Positions 8,887 to 18,188 are shown, counted from the first letter of the stretch. The stretch: DNA of 64,000 nucleotides from Alphaproteobacteria bacterium (GCA_030604885.1 JAUVUZ010000019.1:1-64000); one strand, 5' to 3'. Numbers and translations are program-made. The notes: generated by a model not told the origin, from the sequence alone.

Positions 8887-9398
8887 GGCTCGGTCTCCGA
8901 AAGGCTCGCCATCAGCCGCGCCAGGGCGTCGCGCACCAGCCGGTGGGCGGTGGCGGTGGACACCCCCTCCTGCTCGCCGATTTCGCGGAAGGTGAGGCCG
9001 TGGATACGGTGCAGGGCGAAGGCGCGGCGCTGGCGCTCGGGCATCGCCGCGAGGGCCGCGCACGCGGCGCGCAGATCGTCGCGGCCGAGGGAGACCTCCT
9101 CCGGCGAGCGCGGCGCCCGGTGCAGCGTGCAGCTCACCGCGCAGCAGGCGTGCGCGCGGGTCTCGACGCCCTGGCGGCGCAGGTGGTCGAAGGCGAGGTT
9201 GCGCACCATCCGCTGGAGATACGCCGCCGGGTGAAGCGCGCCCCGCACCGCGCCGTCGTCGCAGAGAAACCGCATGCAGCAGTCCTGCACCACGTCCTCG
9301 GCGCGGATGCGGCAGCCGACGATCGCCGCCGCCATCCGCACCAGCGCGGCGCGCTGGGCGATGAAGACCGACAACCGGCTGTCCTGGGCCTCGGCCAT
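8883..9398 (-). CDS. fecI: FecI-like ECF RNA polymerase sigma factor
   Basis: 171 residues with region 2 (about 20-85, AEDVVQDCCMRFL and VRNLAFDHLRRQ) and region 4 (about 115-165, MPERQRRAFALHRIHGLTFREIGEQEGVS), the HTH that reads the -35 element. It should direct transcription of the receptor operon when FecR signals iron-siderophore. The ATG at 9398 was preferred over a TTG nine bases upstream because GGAGG lies ten bases before the ATG and almost touches the TTG. The gene is 34 bases downstream of the Cys-rich DUF2218 gene and probably shares its transcript. Confidence 0.92.
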   Translation of the reverse strand: MAEAQDSRLSVFIAQRAALVRMAAAIVGCRIRAEDVVQDCCMRFLCDDGAVRGALHPAAYLQRMVRNLAFDHLRRQGVETRAHACCAVSCTLHRAPRSPEEVSLGRDDLRAACAALAAMPERQRRAFALHRIHGLTFREIGEQEGVSTATAHRLVRDALARLMASLSETEP

Positions 9399-9432
9399 GA
9401 CGACCAAACCTCCACGCTCCGCGCCGAACCGA

Positions 9433-9720
9433 TCAGATCGCCTCGCGCCAGTCGGGACTCTCCGCGCCCGCGCCGAGGGTTTCGGCGAGGTGTGCGGCGA
9501 TCTCCGCCTCGGTGCGGCGAAGCGCCTCGGCGTCGGGCGATTCGCAAAGAAGATGCAGGCTGCCGCCGCAGGCGATCAGGCTGCAACGGCCGGAAGGCAG
9601 ATCGGCGCAGCCGCGCATGCCGTGACAGCGCGCGGTGCCGAAGGCGGCGCACGAGCGGCACAGGCGCGCGAGGGCGCCTTCCGCGCCGGGCGCGGCGATC
9701 AGGGCGTGTGAACGCAGCAT
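9433..9720 (-). CDS. Divergent Cys-rich DUF2218-like protein, first gene of the iron locus
   Basis: 95 residues, the same length as the DUF2218 protein at 1374-1661 and alignable to it without gaps. Shared are the M-x-R-x-H-A start, Cys21, RG at 36-37, Cys46, CE at 59-60, LRR near 67 and HL near 76. This copy has lost His23 and His26 of the LCKHFAHK motif and gained Cys24, Cys32, Cys38 and Cys51, giving seven cysteines. I infer a paralogue adapted for a different metal or redox job. It lies 34 bases before fecI and is preceded by a promoter with a Fur-like dyad. No function is known to me. Confidence 0.7.
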   Translation of the reverse strand: MLRSHALIAAPGAEGALARLCRSCAAFGTARCHGMRGCADLPSGRCSLIACGGSLHLLCESPDAEALRRTEAEIAAHLAETLGAGAESPDWREAI

Positions 9721-9785
9721 CGTGAATTCCCCGGTTTTCACGGCCGCCGCGCCGCGCAACGGGGCGCGACGGCCGGACCCCCATG

Positions 9786-9813
9786 CCGGCGCGCATTCGC
9801 GAACGCGCGCCGG
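9786..9813. promoter_or_regulatory. 28-bp near-perfect palindrome in the leader of the Cys-rich DUF2218 gene
   Basis: The arms read CCGGCGCGC and GCGCGCCGG around a central TTCGCGAA, with one mismatched pair. It lies just downstream of the predicted minus-strand transcription start (about 9814) and 66 bases before the start codon. It could be an operator for a dimeric regulator or a 5' hairpin that affects translation. No T-tract follows, so an ordinary terminator is unlikely. Confidence 0.4.
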
Positions 9814-9820
9814 ATGCCCC

Positions 9821-9849
9821 GTCATAGCGCGAATGATTTGCAAACGCAA
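9821..9849 (-). promoter_or_regulatory. Promoter with embedded Fur/Irr-like dyad for the DUF2218-fecI-fecR genes
   Basis: On the minus strand TTGCGT (9849-9844) and TATGAC (9826-9821) are separated by exactly 17 bases. The spacer holds TGCAAA-TCA-TTCGCG (9843-9829), the same 6-3-6 design as the perfect dyad at 7902-7916. A repressor bound there would block RNA polymerase, so these genes are probably switched on by iron starvation. Confidence 0.55.
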
Positions 9850-9872
9850 CATGGCCGTGCCGCCCAGGCCTC

Positions 9873-9901
9873 TTGCAATTTGCCGCCGGTTCCGCTAGGA
9901 A
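9873..9901 (+). promoter_or_regulatory. Candidate promoter for rpmI-rplT
   Basis: TTGCAA (9873-9878), a 17-base spacer, and TAGGAA (9896-9901). The match is modest. About 95 bases of leader follow before rpmI; such leaders commonly carry L20-binding structures, but I could not establish one here. Confidence 0.35.
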
Positions 9902-10000
9902 ACACGGCTTCCCGGGGTTATCTTCGGGGACCGAAGGGCGGAACGGGCTGATCAAGGGCATGCCCCCACGCCGAACCCAACACCCACAAAGGACGTTGAA

Positions 10001-10198
10001 ATGCCCAAGTTGAAGACCAAGAGCGCGGTGAAGAAGCGGTTTCGCCTCACCGGTACCGGCAAGGTCCGCGCCAACGTGGCCTACAAGCGCCACGGCCTCG
10101 CCAAGCGCCCGCAGCAGATGAAGCGGCAGGCGCGCGGAACCTTCATCCTGACGGACGCGGATGCCGTGATCGTCAAGAAGTTCATGCCCTACGCGTGA
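10001..10198 (+). CDS. rpmI: Large ribosomal subunit protein bL35
   Basis: A 65-residue, highly basic protein with the characteristic start [14 protein letters not shown] and an end rich in KKFMPYA. It is a structural protein of the 50S subunit. The start has AAAGGA eight bases upstream. It is followed 26 bases later by rplT, the usual order; infC, which often precedes this pair, is absent here. Confidence 0.98.
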   Translation: MPKLKTKSAVKKRFRLTGTGKVRANVAYKRHGLAKRPQQMKRQARGTFILTDADAVIVKKFMPYA

Positions 10199-10224
10199 TC
10201 GCACCGGACCGAAAGAGGTAAACC

Positions 10225-10590
10225 ATGGCTCGTGTCAAACGGGGCGTTCAGACTCACGCCCGTCACAAGAAGATCCTCAAGCTCGCCAAGGGCTACCGGG
10301 GTCGCAATTCCACCTGTTTCCGCATGGCGATCGAGCGGGTCGAAAAGGCCCTGCAGTACGCCTACCGCGACCGCCGCGCCAAGAAGCGCAATTTCCGCGG
10401 TCTGTGGATCCAGCGCATCAACGCCGGCGTGCGCCAGCACGGCATGGTCTACTCGCGCTTCATCGACGGCCTGAACAAGGCCGGCATCGCGCTCGACCGC
10501 AAGGTGCTGGCCGACATCGCCGTGCGCGAGCCGGAAGCTTTTGCAGCCTTGGTCGGCCAGGCCAAGGCGGCTTTGGAGCGGGCGGCCTGA
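10225..10590 (+). CDS. rplT: Large ribosomal subunit protein bL20
   Basis: 121 residues, almost exactly the family length. It begins [19 protein letters not shown] with the long basic N-terminal tail, and its globular end contains [14 protein letters not shown]. It binds 23S rRNA early in 50S assembly and represses its own operon in several bacteria. GAAAGAGG lies just upstream of the start. A strong hairpin terminator follows 40 bases after the stop. Confidence 0.98.
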   Translation: MARVKRGVQTHARHKKILKLAKGYRGRNSTCFRMAIERVEKALQYAYRDRRAKKRNFRGLWIQRINAGVRQHGMVYSRFIDGLNKAGIALDRKVLADIAVREPEAFAALVGQAKAALERAA

Positions 10591-10630
10591 TCCCTTAAGG
10601 GACCGGATCGCCGCTGACATCCGTCAGGCT

Positions 10631-10661
10631 GAGGGCCGTTCCCCCGGAACGGCCCTCTTTT
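10631..10661 (+). terminator. Intrinsic terminator after rplT
   Basis: A 12-bp GC-rich stem (GAGGGCCGTTCC with its complement) with a short C-rich loop runs straight into TTTT. It separates the ribosomal pair from pheS, 29 bases downstream. It could act as an attenuator for pheST, but no leader peptide rich in Phe is visible. Confidence 0.85.
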
Positions 10662-10690
10662 GCATGGACGAACCCGACGAAGGCGGAATC

Positions 10691-11767
10691 ATGGACAACC
10701 TCAATTCCCTGCGCGACGAGACGCTGGCGGCGGTGGCCGCGGCGGGCAGCGTCGCCGACCTCGACGAGGTGCGGGTCGCCGCGCTCGGCAAGAAGGGCCG
10801 GATCACCGGGCTGATGAAGGAACTGGGCGGCCTCGACCCGGACGAACGCCGCGCCCGCGGCCAGGCCCTCAACGTCGTCAAGGACGAGATCGCCGCCGCC
10901 CTCGACGCCCGCAAGCAGAGCCTGGAGGACGCGGCCCTCGAAGCCCGGCTCGCCGCCGAGGGTATCGACGTGACCCTGCCCGCCCGGCCAGACGCGGTCG
11001 GCGCCATCCACCCGATCAGCCAGACCATGGACGAGGTCGTCGCGATCTTCGCGCAGATGGGCTTCGCGGTGGCGGAAGGACCGGAGATCGAGGACGACTT
11101 CCACAACTTCACCGCCCTCAACATTCCGCCCGAGCATCCGGCGCGCCAGATGCACGACACCTTCTACCTGCCCGAGCGGGAGGACGGCAGCCGCTACGTG
11201 CTGCGCACCCACACCTCGCCGGTGCAGATCCGCACCATGCAGACCCAGACCCCGCCGATCCGCATCGTCGCCCCCGGCCGCACCTACCGCTGCGACAGCG
11301 ACATGACCCACACGCCGATGTTCCACCAGATCGAAGGCCTGGTGATCGACAAGGCGACCAACTTCGGCCACCTCAAGGGCTGCCTGATCGAGTTCATCGA
11401 AACCTTCTTCGAGGTTTCGAACGTGCCGGTGCGGTTCCGGCCGTCGTTCTTCCCGTTCACCGAGCCCTCCGCCGAGGTCGACATCGGCTGCTCCCGCAAG
11501 GGCGGCGAGCTGCACATCGGCGCGGGCGCCGACTGGCTCGAAATCCTCGGCTGCGGCATGGTCCACCCCAACGTGCTGACCGCTTGCGGCCTCGATCCGG
11601 CCGAGTACCAGGGCTTCGCCTTCGGCATGGGAATCGAGCGCATCGCGATGCTGAAATACGGCATCCCCGACCTTCGCACCTTCTTCGACGCCGATTTACG
11701 CTGGCTCAGGCACTACGGCTTCGTGCCCCTCGACCTGCCGACCGTGACCGGAGGACTCAGCCGATGA
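10691..11767 (+). CDS. pheS: Phenylalanine--tRNA ligase alpha subunit
   Basis: 358 residues. The N-terminal coiled-coil arm (about 1-90) is followed by the class II catalytic core: motif 1 around [19 protein letters not shown], motif 2 with [19 protein letters not shown], and motif 3 [15 protein letters not shown]. It activates Phe in an alpha2-beta2 complex with PheT. The ATG at 10691 has AAGGCGG at a good distance; an in-frame ATG 27 bases upstream lies against the terminator and is less likely. The stop overlaps pheT (ATGA). Confidence 0.98.
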   Translation: MDNLNSLRDETLAAVAAAGSVADLDEVRVAALGKKGRITGLMKELGGLDPDERRARGQALNVVKDEIAAALDARKQSLEDAALEARLAAEGIDVTLPARPDAVGAIHPISQTMDEVVAIFAQMGFAVAEGPEIEDDFHNFTALNIPPEHPARQMHDTFYLPEREDGSRYVLRTHTSPVQIRTMQTQTPPIRIVAPGRTYRCDSDMTHTPMFHQIEGLVIDKATNFGHLKGCLIEFIETFFEVSNVPVRFRPSFFPFTEPSAEVDIGCSRKGGELHIGAGADWLEILGCGMVHPNVLTACGLDPAEYQGFAFGMGIERIAMLKYGIPDLRTFFDADLRWLRHYGFVPLDLPTVTGGLSR

Positions 11768-14157
11768 AATTCACCCTGTCCTGGCTGAAGGAATATCTCG
11801 ACACCGAGGCCTCGGTCGAAGAGCTGTCCGTGGCGATGACCGCCCTCGGCCTCGAGGTCGAAGGCGTCGAGGACCCGGCGGCGACCCTCAAGGACTTCGT
11901 CGTCGCCGACGTGGTCGGCTGCGTCGACCATCCGGATTCCGACCACCTCCACGTGCTCCAGGTGAACACCGGCGCCGAGACCATCCAGGTGGTGTGCGGC
12001 GCGCCGAACGCCCACGCGGGGATGAAGGGCATCCTCGCCCGCCCCGGCGTCGCCATGCCCGACGGCATGGTGATCAAGAAGGGCAAGATCCGCGGCGTCG
12101 AAAGCCAGGGGATGATGTGCTCGTTCCGCGAACTCGGCCTCGGCGACGACCACGCCGGGATCGTGGAACTGCAGAGCGACGCCCCGGCGGGCACCCCGGT
12201 GGTCGAGGTGCTCGCCCTCGACCCGGTGTTCGAAATCTCGGTGACGCCCAACCGCGCCGATTGCCTCGGCGTGCGCGGCGTCGCCCGCGACCTCGCCGCC
12301 AAGGGCGTGGGGACGTTCAAGGACGCGCCGAAGCCCGACATCGCGGGCGGCTTCAAAAGCCCGGTGGGCGTGACGCGTGCCTTCCCCGAGGGCAAGGGCG
12401 CGGCCTGCCCGATGTTCTCCGGCCGCTATGTGCGCGGCGTCACCAACGGCCCCAGCCCGCAGTGGCTGCAGGATCGCCTCGCCGCCGTCGGCCTGCGGCC
12501 GATCTCGGCGCTGGTGGACATCACCAACTATCTCTCGATCGGCCGCGCCCGGCCGCTCCACGTCTTCGACGCCGACAAGCTCGCCGGCGGCATCACCGTC
12601 CGCTTCGCCCACGACGGCGAGGAACTGACGGCCCTCGACGGCAAGGCCTACACCCTCGATTCCGGCATGGTCGCGATCTGCGACGACGCGGGCGCCCAGG
12701 GCATCGGCGGCGTGATGGGCGGCGAGGCCACCGGCTGCACCGAGGCGACCGTCAACGTGTTCGTCGAATCCGCGCTGTTCGACCCGATCGCGGTGGCCCG
12801 CGCCGGGCGCGCGCTGCAAATCGACAGCGACGCCCGCTACCGCTTCGAACGCGGCGTCGATCCCGCCACCACCCTCGACGGCCTCGACCGCGCCGTCGCC
12901 CTGATCCTCGAGTTCTGCGGCGGCGAGGCTTCCGACCTCGTGGTCGCGGGCGCCCTGCCGCCCGCGCCCAAGGCCATCGCCTTCCGCCCCGGCCGGATCA
13001 AGTCGCTGGGCGGCATCGACGTCGCCACGCCCGAGGTGATCGGCATTCTCGAACGCCTCGGCTGCGCCGTCGCGATCGAGCCGGAGGTGCTCAAGGTCAC
13101 CCCCCCCACCTGGCGCGCCGACATCACCGGCGAGCACGACCTGGTGGAGGAGGTGCTGCGGGTGTTCGGCTACGACGCTGTGCCCGCCACGCCGATGCCG
13201 CGCCTGCCGATGCCCGCCGTGGCCCTCACCGACGCCCAGCGCCGCCGCGCGTGGATGCGCCGCGCCCTCGCCGCCCGGGGCCTCACCGAGGCGGTCACCT
13301 TCTCGTTCATGGACAGCCGCCACGCCGCCCTGTTCGGCTGGTCGGACCCGGCGCTCAAGGTCGACAACCCGATCTCGTCGGAACTCGACGTGATGCGCCC
13401 CTCGGTGCTGCCCAACCTGATCGCCGCCGCCGCCCGCAACGCCGCCCGCGGCATCGGCGACGCGGCGCTGTTCGAAATCGGGCCGCAGTTCGACGGCCCC
13501 AACCCGGGCGAGCAGCGCCTCGTCGCGGCGGGCATCCGCACCGGCAAGACCGGCCCTCGCCATTGGGGCCAGCCGCCGCGCGCGGTGGACGCCTTCGACG
13601 CCAAGGCCGACGCCCTCGCCGCCCTCGAGGCGGCCGGAGCGCCTGCCGCCAACGCCCAGGTCAACCGCAACGCCCCGGGCTGGTATCACCCCGGACAGTC
13701 GGCCACCATCACCCTCGGCAAGACCGTGATCGCCCAGTTCGGCACCCTCCACCCGGCGGCGGTCAAGGCCCTCGGCCTCAAGGGTCGCGCGGTGGGCTTC
13801 GAGGTGTTCCTCGACGCGCTCCCGGCGCCGAAAAAGCGCCCGACCCGCGCCCGGCCGCTGCTCAAGGTCTCGCCCTACCCGGCGGTGGAACGGGACTTCG
13901 CCTTCGTCGTCGACGCCACGGTGCCCGCCGACAAGCTCGTCCGCGCCGTCGCCGGAGCCGACAAGGCCCTGGTCCAAAACGTCTCGGTGTTCGACCTGTT
14001 CGCAGGCCCGGGCGTTGCCGAAGGCAAAACCTCGATCGCCCTCTCGGTCACCCTCCAGGCCATGGACCGAACCCTGAAGGACGACGAAATCGAAGCCGCC
14101 GCCGACAAAATCGTCGCCGCCGTCGCCCAATCCACCGGCGGCACGCTGCGGACGTAA
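11764..14157 (+). CDS. pheT: Phenylalanine--tRNA ligase beta subunit
   Basis: 797 residues, normal length. Domains in order: a B1/EMAP-type tRNA-binding fold (about 40-150), B3/B4 editing domain (about 215-390), B5 (about 400-475), an inactive synthetase-like core (about 490-680) and a C-terminal ferredoxin-fold anticodon-binding domain (about 700-797, [19 protein letters not shown]). It binds tRNA-Phe and edits mischarged Tyr. Translation is coupled to pheS. Its TAA is followed at once by the hairpin repeat at 14158. Confidence 0.98.
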   Translation: MKFTLSWLKEYLDTEASVEELSVAMTALGLEVEGVEDPAATLKDFVVADVVGCVDHPDSDHLHVLQVNTGAETIQVVCGAPNAHAGMKGILARPGVAMPDGMVIKKGKIRGVESQGMMCSFRELGLGDDHAGIVELQSDAPAGTPVVEVLALDPVFEISVTPNRADCLGVRGVARDLAAKGVGTFKDAPKPDIAGGFKSPVGVTRAFPEGKGAACPMFSGRYVRGVTNGPSPQWLQDRLAAVGLRPISALVDITNYLSIGRARPLHVFDADKLAGGITVRFAHDGEELTALDGKAYTLDSGMVAICDDAGAQGIGGVMGGEATGCTEATVNVFVESALFDPIAVARAGRALQIDSDARYRFERGVDPATTLDGLDRAVALILEFCGGEASDLVVAGALPPAPKAIAFRPGRIKSLGGIDVATPEVIGILERLGCAVAIEPEVLKVTPPTWRADITGEHDLVEEVLRVFGYDAVPATPMPRLPMPAVALTDAQRRRAWMRRALAARGLTEAVTFSFMDSRHAALFGWSDPALKVDNPISSELDVMRPSVLPNLIAAAARNAARGIGDAALFEIGPQFDGPNPGEQRLVAAGIRTGKTGPRHWGQPPRAVDAFDAKADALAALEAAGAPAANAQVNRNAPGWYHPGQSATITLGKTVIAQFGTLHPAAVKALGLKGRAVGFEVFLDALPAPKKRPTRARPLLKVSPYPAVERDFAFVVDATVPADKLVRAVAGADKALVQNVSVFDLFAGPGVAEGKTSIALSVTLQAMDRTLKDDEIEAAADKIVAAVAQSTGGTLRT

Positions 14158-14328
14158 GGCCAGACCAGGGCTCCGCCCTGGACCCGCCAAGGGCCTTGGG
14201 CCCTTGGATCCCATTCGTTTTCAAAGGAAAAGGGCCTCCCTGACGGAGGCCCTTTTCCTTTGAAGGTGAGCGCGGGGTCCGGGGGGGCCGAGACCCCCCG
14301 GCGGGGTTCAGGGGCAGCGCCCCTGGCC
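14158..14328. repeat. Hairpin-mosaic repeat, copy A, between two convergent genes
   Basis: About 170 bases filled with stacked inverted repeats: CCAGGGC/GCCCTGG, CAAGGGCC/GGCCCTTG, the terminator core at 14223-14261, GGGGGG/CCCCCC and AGGGGC/GCCCCT. A near-identical copy in opposite orientation lies at 56867-57034 (about eight differences, counting indels). Both copies fill the whole spacer between convergent genes and abut stop codons. The element looks like a dispersed REP/BIME-like terminator cassette. Confidence 0.85.
14223..14261. terminator. Bidirectional terminator core of repeat copy A
   Basis: A 17-bp perfect stem (AAAGGAAAAGGGCCTCC and its complement) with a five-base loop. The A-rich 5' arm and T-rich 3' arm make it symmetric, so it can end both pheT (+) and the hydrolase gene (-). 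Confidence 0.85.
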
Positions 14329-14904
14329 TTACCGTCCCGACGCCACGGTGCCGACGAGGGAAACGACGAGGTCGAGGCCGGTTTCCCAGCGGCCGTAGCC
14401 GGATTCGGCATTGACGTGTCCGGCTTCGCCGAGGTCGACGAGGCGGGCGTTCCAGGTTCGGCTCCAGGTTTGCGCGCCGGAGAACGGCATCAGCGGGTCG
14501 TTCTGGCTGGCGACGACGAGGGCGGGGATGCCGAGGGGGCGCGGCGGCACGCGGTCTTGCGCCTCAAAGCGTTCGGGATAGGGCGGCGCCACCAGCATCG
14601 CGCCCACCACCAGCGGGTCGTCGGCGAGGCAGGCGGCGGCGAGGGCGCCGAGGGAGTGGCCGATCAGGATCGCCGGGCGCTGGCGGATCGCGATCAGGCG
14701 GCGGGTGGCGCCGATCCAGAGTTCGATGTCCGGGTTGTCCCAGCGGCTTTGCGTCACCCGCGCGAACGCCGGGCAGAGGTCCTGCCAGAGGGTTTGCCAG
14801 TGTTCGGGGCCGCTGTTCTTGAACCCGGGCACCAGCACCAGGTCGAAGCGCGTCGCCGCGTCGGCCAGGGCTTCCAGGGTGCGTGCGAGGTGCTGGGCGA
14901 TCAT
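14329..14904 (-). CDS. RBBP9/YdeN-family serine hydrolase
   Basis: 191 residues of a small alpha/beta hydrolase. FDLVLVPGFKNSGPEHWQTLW at the start and the nucleophile elbow LIGHSLGALAA (Ser about 94) are typical, with Asp in SQNDPLMPF and His in GEAGHVNAESG completing the triad. Members are cytoplasmic hydrolases of uncertain substrate. The start at 14904 has only a weak ribosome site, but no better one is visible. It lies 35 bases after citX on the same strand and may be the last gene of that transcript; any link to citrate use is unproven. Confidence 0.8.
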   Translation of the reverse strand: MIAQHLARTLEALADAATRFDLVLVPGFKNSGPEHWQTLWQDLCPAFARVTQSRWDNPDIELWIGATRRLIAIRQRPAILIGHSLGALAAACLADDPLVVGAMLVAPPYPERFEAQDRVPPRPLGIPALVVASQNDPLMPFSGAQTWSRTWNARLVDLGEAGHVNAESGYGRWETGLDLVVSLVGTVASGR

Positions 14905-14939
14905 CTGCGGCGTCGATCGAAGCGGGGCGGGGTTCGACG

Positions 14940-15494
14940 TTACTCCGCTTCCGCCCCGGCGCGCCAGTCGCGATCGTCGAGGATCCAGGCGAGGGCACGG
15001 GCGTGCATCGCCGCCAGCAGGTCGGCGACGGCGTGGGCGCGGGAGCGGGCGCAGGCGTGGGCGGCCTCGGCGCACAGCAGGCAGGCGCGCGGCGGCAGGC
15101 CGAGGTCGCGGCGCGCCACCGCGCCGTGGCGGGTGACGACGTCGAGGTCCCACAGCCGCCCGAGGGGGTGCCGGTCCTCGAGCGCGGCGAGGGCGCGCTT
15201 GAGGTCGGCGGCGTCGGCTTCGACCACCAACAGCGCCTCCGGCCCCGCCGCTCCGGTTTCGGCGCGTGCCAGGGACCACGCCCAGCCCAGCGCGTCGAGG
15301 AGCCGGGCGAGTTCGGCCAGCGCCGCCGCCTGCACCAGCCGGGCGAGGGCGGAGTCCTTGACCGGCCCGGGCATCACCGGCGTCACCGACGCCGCCGCCG
15401 CTCCCGGCGCCGCCGCGAGGGCGGCGTCGCGCAGGGCGACGCGGCGCTCGCGGGCGGCGAGGAGGTCGGCGAGGGCGACCGGCGCGCCGTCCAT
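14940..15494 (-). CDS. citX: Holo-citrate lyase acyl carrier protein synthase CitX
   Basis: 184 residues. CitX transfers the phosphoribosyl-dephospho-CoA prosthetic group to the carrier protein CitD. The family is recognised from the start ALADLLAARERRVALRDAALA, the VMPGPVKDS segment (about 41-49), RLWDLDVV and the C-terminal LPPRACLLCAEAAHACARSRAH with clustered Cys/His. It shares one base with the citF stop (TGATG). The partner enzyme CitG, which makes the prosthetic group precursor, is not in this window. Confidence 0.85.
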   Translation of the reverse strand: MDGAPVALADLLAARERRVALRDAALAAAPGAAAASVTPVMPGPVKDSALARLVQAAALAELARLLDALGWAWSLARAETGAAGPEALLVVEADAADLKRALAALEDRHPLGRLWDLDVVTRHGAVARRDLGLPPRACLLCAEAAHACARSRAHAVADLLAAMHARALAWILDDRDWRAGAEAE

Positions 15495-17014
15495 CAGTCG
15501 GCGACCTGCCGCACCACGTCGGCGACGGTGCCGTCGCGGTAGCGGATCACGCCGACGATCTTGTCGAGGAACGGGATCGGCTGCGGCGCCCCGGTGATGG
15601 CGAGGGAGCGGCGGTGCAGCTCCTCGATCGGGAACACCGGCAGCCCGGCCTCGCGCAGACGGGCGTCGAGATCGGGGCGGCGGGGGTTGACGGCGACGCC
15701 GTGGTCGGTGACCAGCACGCCGATGGTCTCGCCCGGCGTCACCACGGTGGTGACGCGCTCCACCACCGTGGGGATGCGCGAGCGGATCAGCGGCGCCACC
15801 ACGATCGGCAGGTTGGCCCCGGCGGCGACGTCGGAATGCCCGCCCGAGGCGCCGCGCATCACGCCGTCGGAGCCGGTGATGACGTTGACGTTGAAATCGA
15901 GGTCGATTTCGAGGGCGCTCAGGATCACCACGTCCACCCAGTCGCTCAACGCCCCCTTGGAGGTGGGGTTGGCGTAGGTGTTGGTGGAAATCTCGATGTG
16001 GCCGGGGTTGACGCGCAGCGATTCGGCGGCCTGGGAATCGAAGCTCTGGGTGTCGTAGAGCTTGCCGATCAGCCCCTTCTGGTGCAGATCGACGATGCTG
16101 CCGGTGATGCCGCCGAGGGCGAACGACGCCTTGATCCCCTTGCGCACCATGCGGTCCTCGAGGAAGCGGGTGACCGCGGTGGCGGAGGCGCCCGAGCCGG
16201 TCTGGAGCGAGAACCCTTCCTCGAACCAGCCGGAGTGCTCCACCACCTCGGCGGCGAGGCGGGAGATCAGCAGTTCGCGCGGGTTGGAGGTCATGCGGGT
16301 GGCGCCCACCGAGATTTTCGCCGGGTCGCCGATCTGCGCCACCTGCACCACGTAGTCCACCTGGTCGTGGCGGATGCTCGCCGGGGCATTGGGGAACGGC
16401 ACGATCGCCTCGGCCAGCAGCACCACCGTCCTGGCGCGCTCCGCGTCCACCATCGCGTAGCCGAGGGAGCCGCAGCGCGACAGCCCGCTCACCGCGTTGG
16501 CGTTGCCGAACGGGTCGGAGGTGGAGACGCCGAGGAACGCGACGTCCACATTCAGCTCGCCCCGGTCCATCAGGTGGACGCGGCCGCCGTGGGAGTGGAC
16601 GTGGATCGGCTCTTCCATCAGGCCGTGGGAGATCGCCTCGGCGAGCTTGCCGCGCATGCCGGAGGTGTAGATGCGGCGGATCACCCCGGACTTGATGTGC
16701 TCGATCAGCGGCGCGTTGCACGACAGCAGCGACGACGGCGCGAGGGTGAGGTCGCGGAAGCCCATCTCGGCGAGCTTCGCCACCACCATGTTGATGGTCT
16801 TGTCGCCCTCGCGGAAGCCGTGGTGGAGGGAGATGGTCATGCCGTTCTTGAGGCCGGAGGCGCGGATCGCGTCTTCGAGGCTCTTGCAGAGCTTGCGCTC
16901 GTGCCGGGTTTCGGCGGAGGCGACGTGGGCGATCCGCGCGGCGACGCCGGCGAACGGGTCCAATCCCTGGGCGCGGAGGCTGGCGTCGAAACGCCGGGGG
17001 TCTGACGTGGTCAT
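15494..17014 (-). CDS. citF: Citrate lyase alpha subunit (citrate CoA-transferase)
   Basis: 506 residues, close to the E. coli protein, with matching blocks such as ITGSDGVMRGASGGHSD, SHGGRVHLMDRGELNVDVAFLG and the end GVIRYRDGTVADVVRQVAD. It swaps acetyl for citryl on the carrier CitD. ATG at 17014 is preferred, with GAGGA seven bases upstream. A GTG at 17032 that overlaps the citE stop (GTGA) would add six residues but has no ribosome site. Confidence 0.95.
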   Translation of the reverse strand: MTTSDPRRFDASLRAQGLDPFAGVAARIAHVASAETRHERKLCKSLEDAIRASGLKNGMTISLHHGFREGDKTINMVVAKLAEMGFRDLTLAPSSLLSCNAPLIEHIKSGVIRRIYTSGMRGKLAEAISHGLMEEPIHVHSHGGRVHLMDRGELNVDVAFLGVSTSDPFGNANAVSGLSRCGSLGYAMVDAERARTVVLLAEAIVPFPNAPASIRHDQVDYVVQVAQIGDPAKISVGATRMTSNPRELLISRLAAEVVEHSGWFEEGFSLQTGSGASATAVTRFLEDRMVRKGIKASFALGGITGSIVDLHQKGLIGKLYDTQSFDSQAAESLRVNPGHIEISTNTYANPTSKGALSDWVDVVILSALEIDLDFNVNVITGSDGVMRGASGGHSDVAAGANLPIVVAPLIRSRIPTVVERVTTVVTPGETIGVLVTDHGVAVNPRRPDLDARLREAGLPVFPIEELHRRSLAITGAPQPIPFLDKIVGVIRYRDGTVADVVRQVAD

Positions 17015-17028
17015 CGGAGTGTCCTCGT

Positions 17029-17901
17029 TCACTTGCGCGTGCCGCCCGCCGCCGCGCGGCGCAGCACCACGCGCGCGTGCTCGACGATCGGCGCGTCGAT
17101 CATCTTGCCGTTGAGGGCGATCACCCCCAGGCCCTGGGTCTCCGCCTGCTCGGCCGCGGCGACGACGCGGCGGGCGTAGTCCACCTCCTCGACGGTGGGA
17201 GCGTAGGCGTTGTGGAGCAGCTCGATCTGCCGCGGGTTGATCAGCGACTTGCCGTTGAAGCCGAGGCGCCGGATCAGGTCCACCTCCTTGAGGAAGCCCG
17301 CGTCGTCGTTGACGTCGGGGAACACCACGTCGAAGGCGTCGATGCGGGCGCAGCGCGCCGCGTGCAGCACCGCGCAGCGGGCGTAGTAAAGCTCGGTGCC
17401 GTCGCCGCGCTCGGTCTGCATGTCCATCACGTAGTCGAAGGCGGCGAGCGCGATGCCGATCAGGCGCTTCGAGGCGGAGGCGATCGACACCGCGTTGATG
17501 ACGCCGCTCGCGCTTTCGATCGCCGCCATCAGGCGGGTGGAGCCGACCGCGCGGCCGCAGGCGCGCTCGATGCGCTCCACCTCGGTTTCCAGGCGGTGGA
17601 CGTCGTCGGCGCTGTCGGTTTTCGGCAGGCGCACCACCTCGACGCCCGCGCGCACCACCGCCTCGAGATCGGCCATGCCGAACGGCGACGACAGCGGGTT
17701 GATCCGCACCACCGTCTCGATGCCGTCGTAGAGGCCCGAGCGCAGGGCGTGGAAGGTGAGCATCCGCGCCGCGTCCTTCTCGCGCAGGGAGACCGCGTCC
17801 TCGAGGTCGAACATCACCGAATCCGGCTTGAACACGAACGCGGTGGAGAGCATCGCGGCGTTGGAGCCGGGCATGAACAGCATGCTGCGTCGGAGTTTCA
17901 T
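17029..17901 (-). CDS. citE: Citrate lyase beta subunit (citryl-ACP lyase)
   Basis: 290 residues of the HpcH/HpaI aldolase-like CitE family. [11 protein letters not shown] at the start, [15 protein letters not shown] (metal and substrate region, about 31-45), [15 protein letters not shown] and [17 protein letters not shown] are family marks. It cleaves citryl-carrier to oxaloacetate and acetyl-carrier. The ATG at 17901 overlaps the citD stop (ATGA). Malyl-CoA lyase is excluded by the citDEF context. Confidence 0.95.
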   Translation of the reverse strand: MKLRRSMLFMPGSNAAMLSTAFVFKPDSVMFDLEDAVSLREKDAARMLTFHALRSGLYDGIETVVRINPLSSPFGMADLEAVVRAGVEVVRLPKTDSADDVHRLETEVERIERACGRAVGSTRLMAAIESASGVINAVSIASASKRLIGIALAAFDYVMDMQTERGDGTELYYARCAVLHAARCARIDAFDVVFPDVNDDAGFLKEVDLIRRLGFNGKSLINPRQIELLHNAYAPTVEEVDYARRVVAAAEQAETQGLGVIALNGKMIDAPIVEHARVVLRRAAAGGTRK

Positions 17902-18188
17902 GACAGGGCGCTCCACTCGGCGGTCCACTCCTCGGCGGCGCGCTGCACCACGGTTTGCAGGCGGGCGCGGATCACGCAGTCGAGGGCGCCCTTGTCCTCG
18001 ATCACCACCAGCGCGGCGGTGACGCCGAGCTTGTCCAGGGTGTCGCGGGCGACCGCCTCGATCTGCGCGCCGAACTGCCGCATCACCTCGCTCTGCAACA
18101 CGATCTCGAGATCCGGGTGGGGGGCGATGCGCACCATCAGGTCGCTCGATTCGAGCGTGCCTGCCAGGGCTTCTCTAACTATTTTCAT
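17898..18188 (-). CDS. citD: Citrate lyase acyl carrier protein (gamma subunit)
   Basis: 96 residues. The segment AGTLESSD with Ser14 matches the position that carries the phosphoribosyl-dephospho-CoA group in E. coli CitD, and [13 protein letters not shown] near the end is conserved. It shuttles acetyl and citryl groups between CitF and CitE. Its start lies inside the last 14 bases of citC, so the two are translationally coupled. Confidence 0.95.
   Translation of the reverse strand: MKIVREALAGTLESSDLMVRIAPHPDLEIVLQSEVMRQFGAQIEAVARDTLDKLGVTAALVVIEDKGALDCVIRARLQTVVQRAAEEWTAEWSALS

Noticed and set aside
9721-10000. infC upstream of rpmI
   Set aside because: No frame in this region resembles IF3; the spacer holds promoters and a palindrome only.
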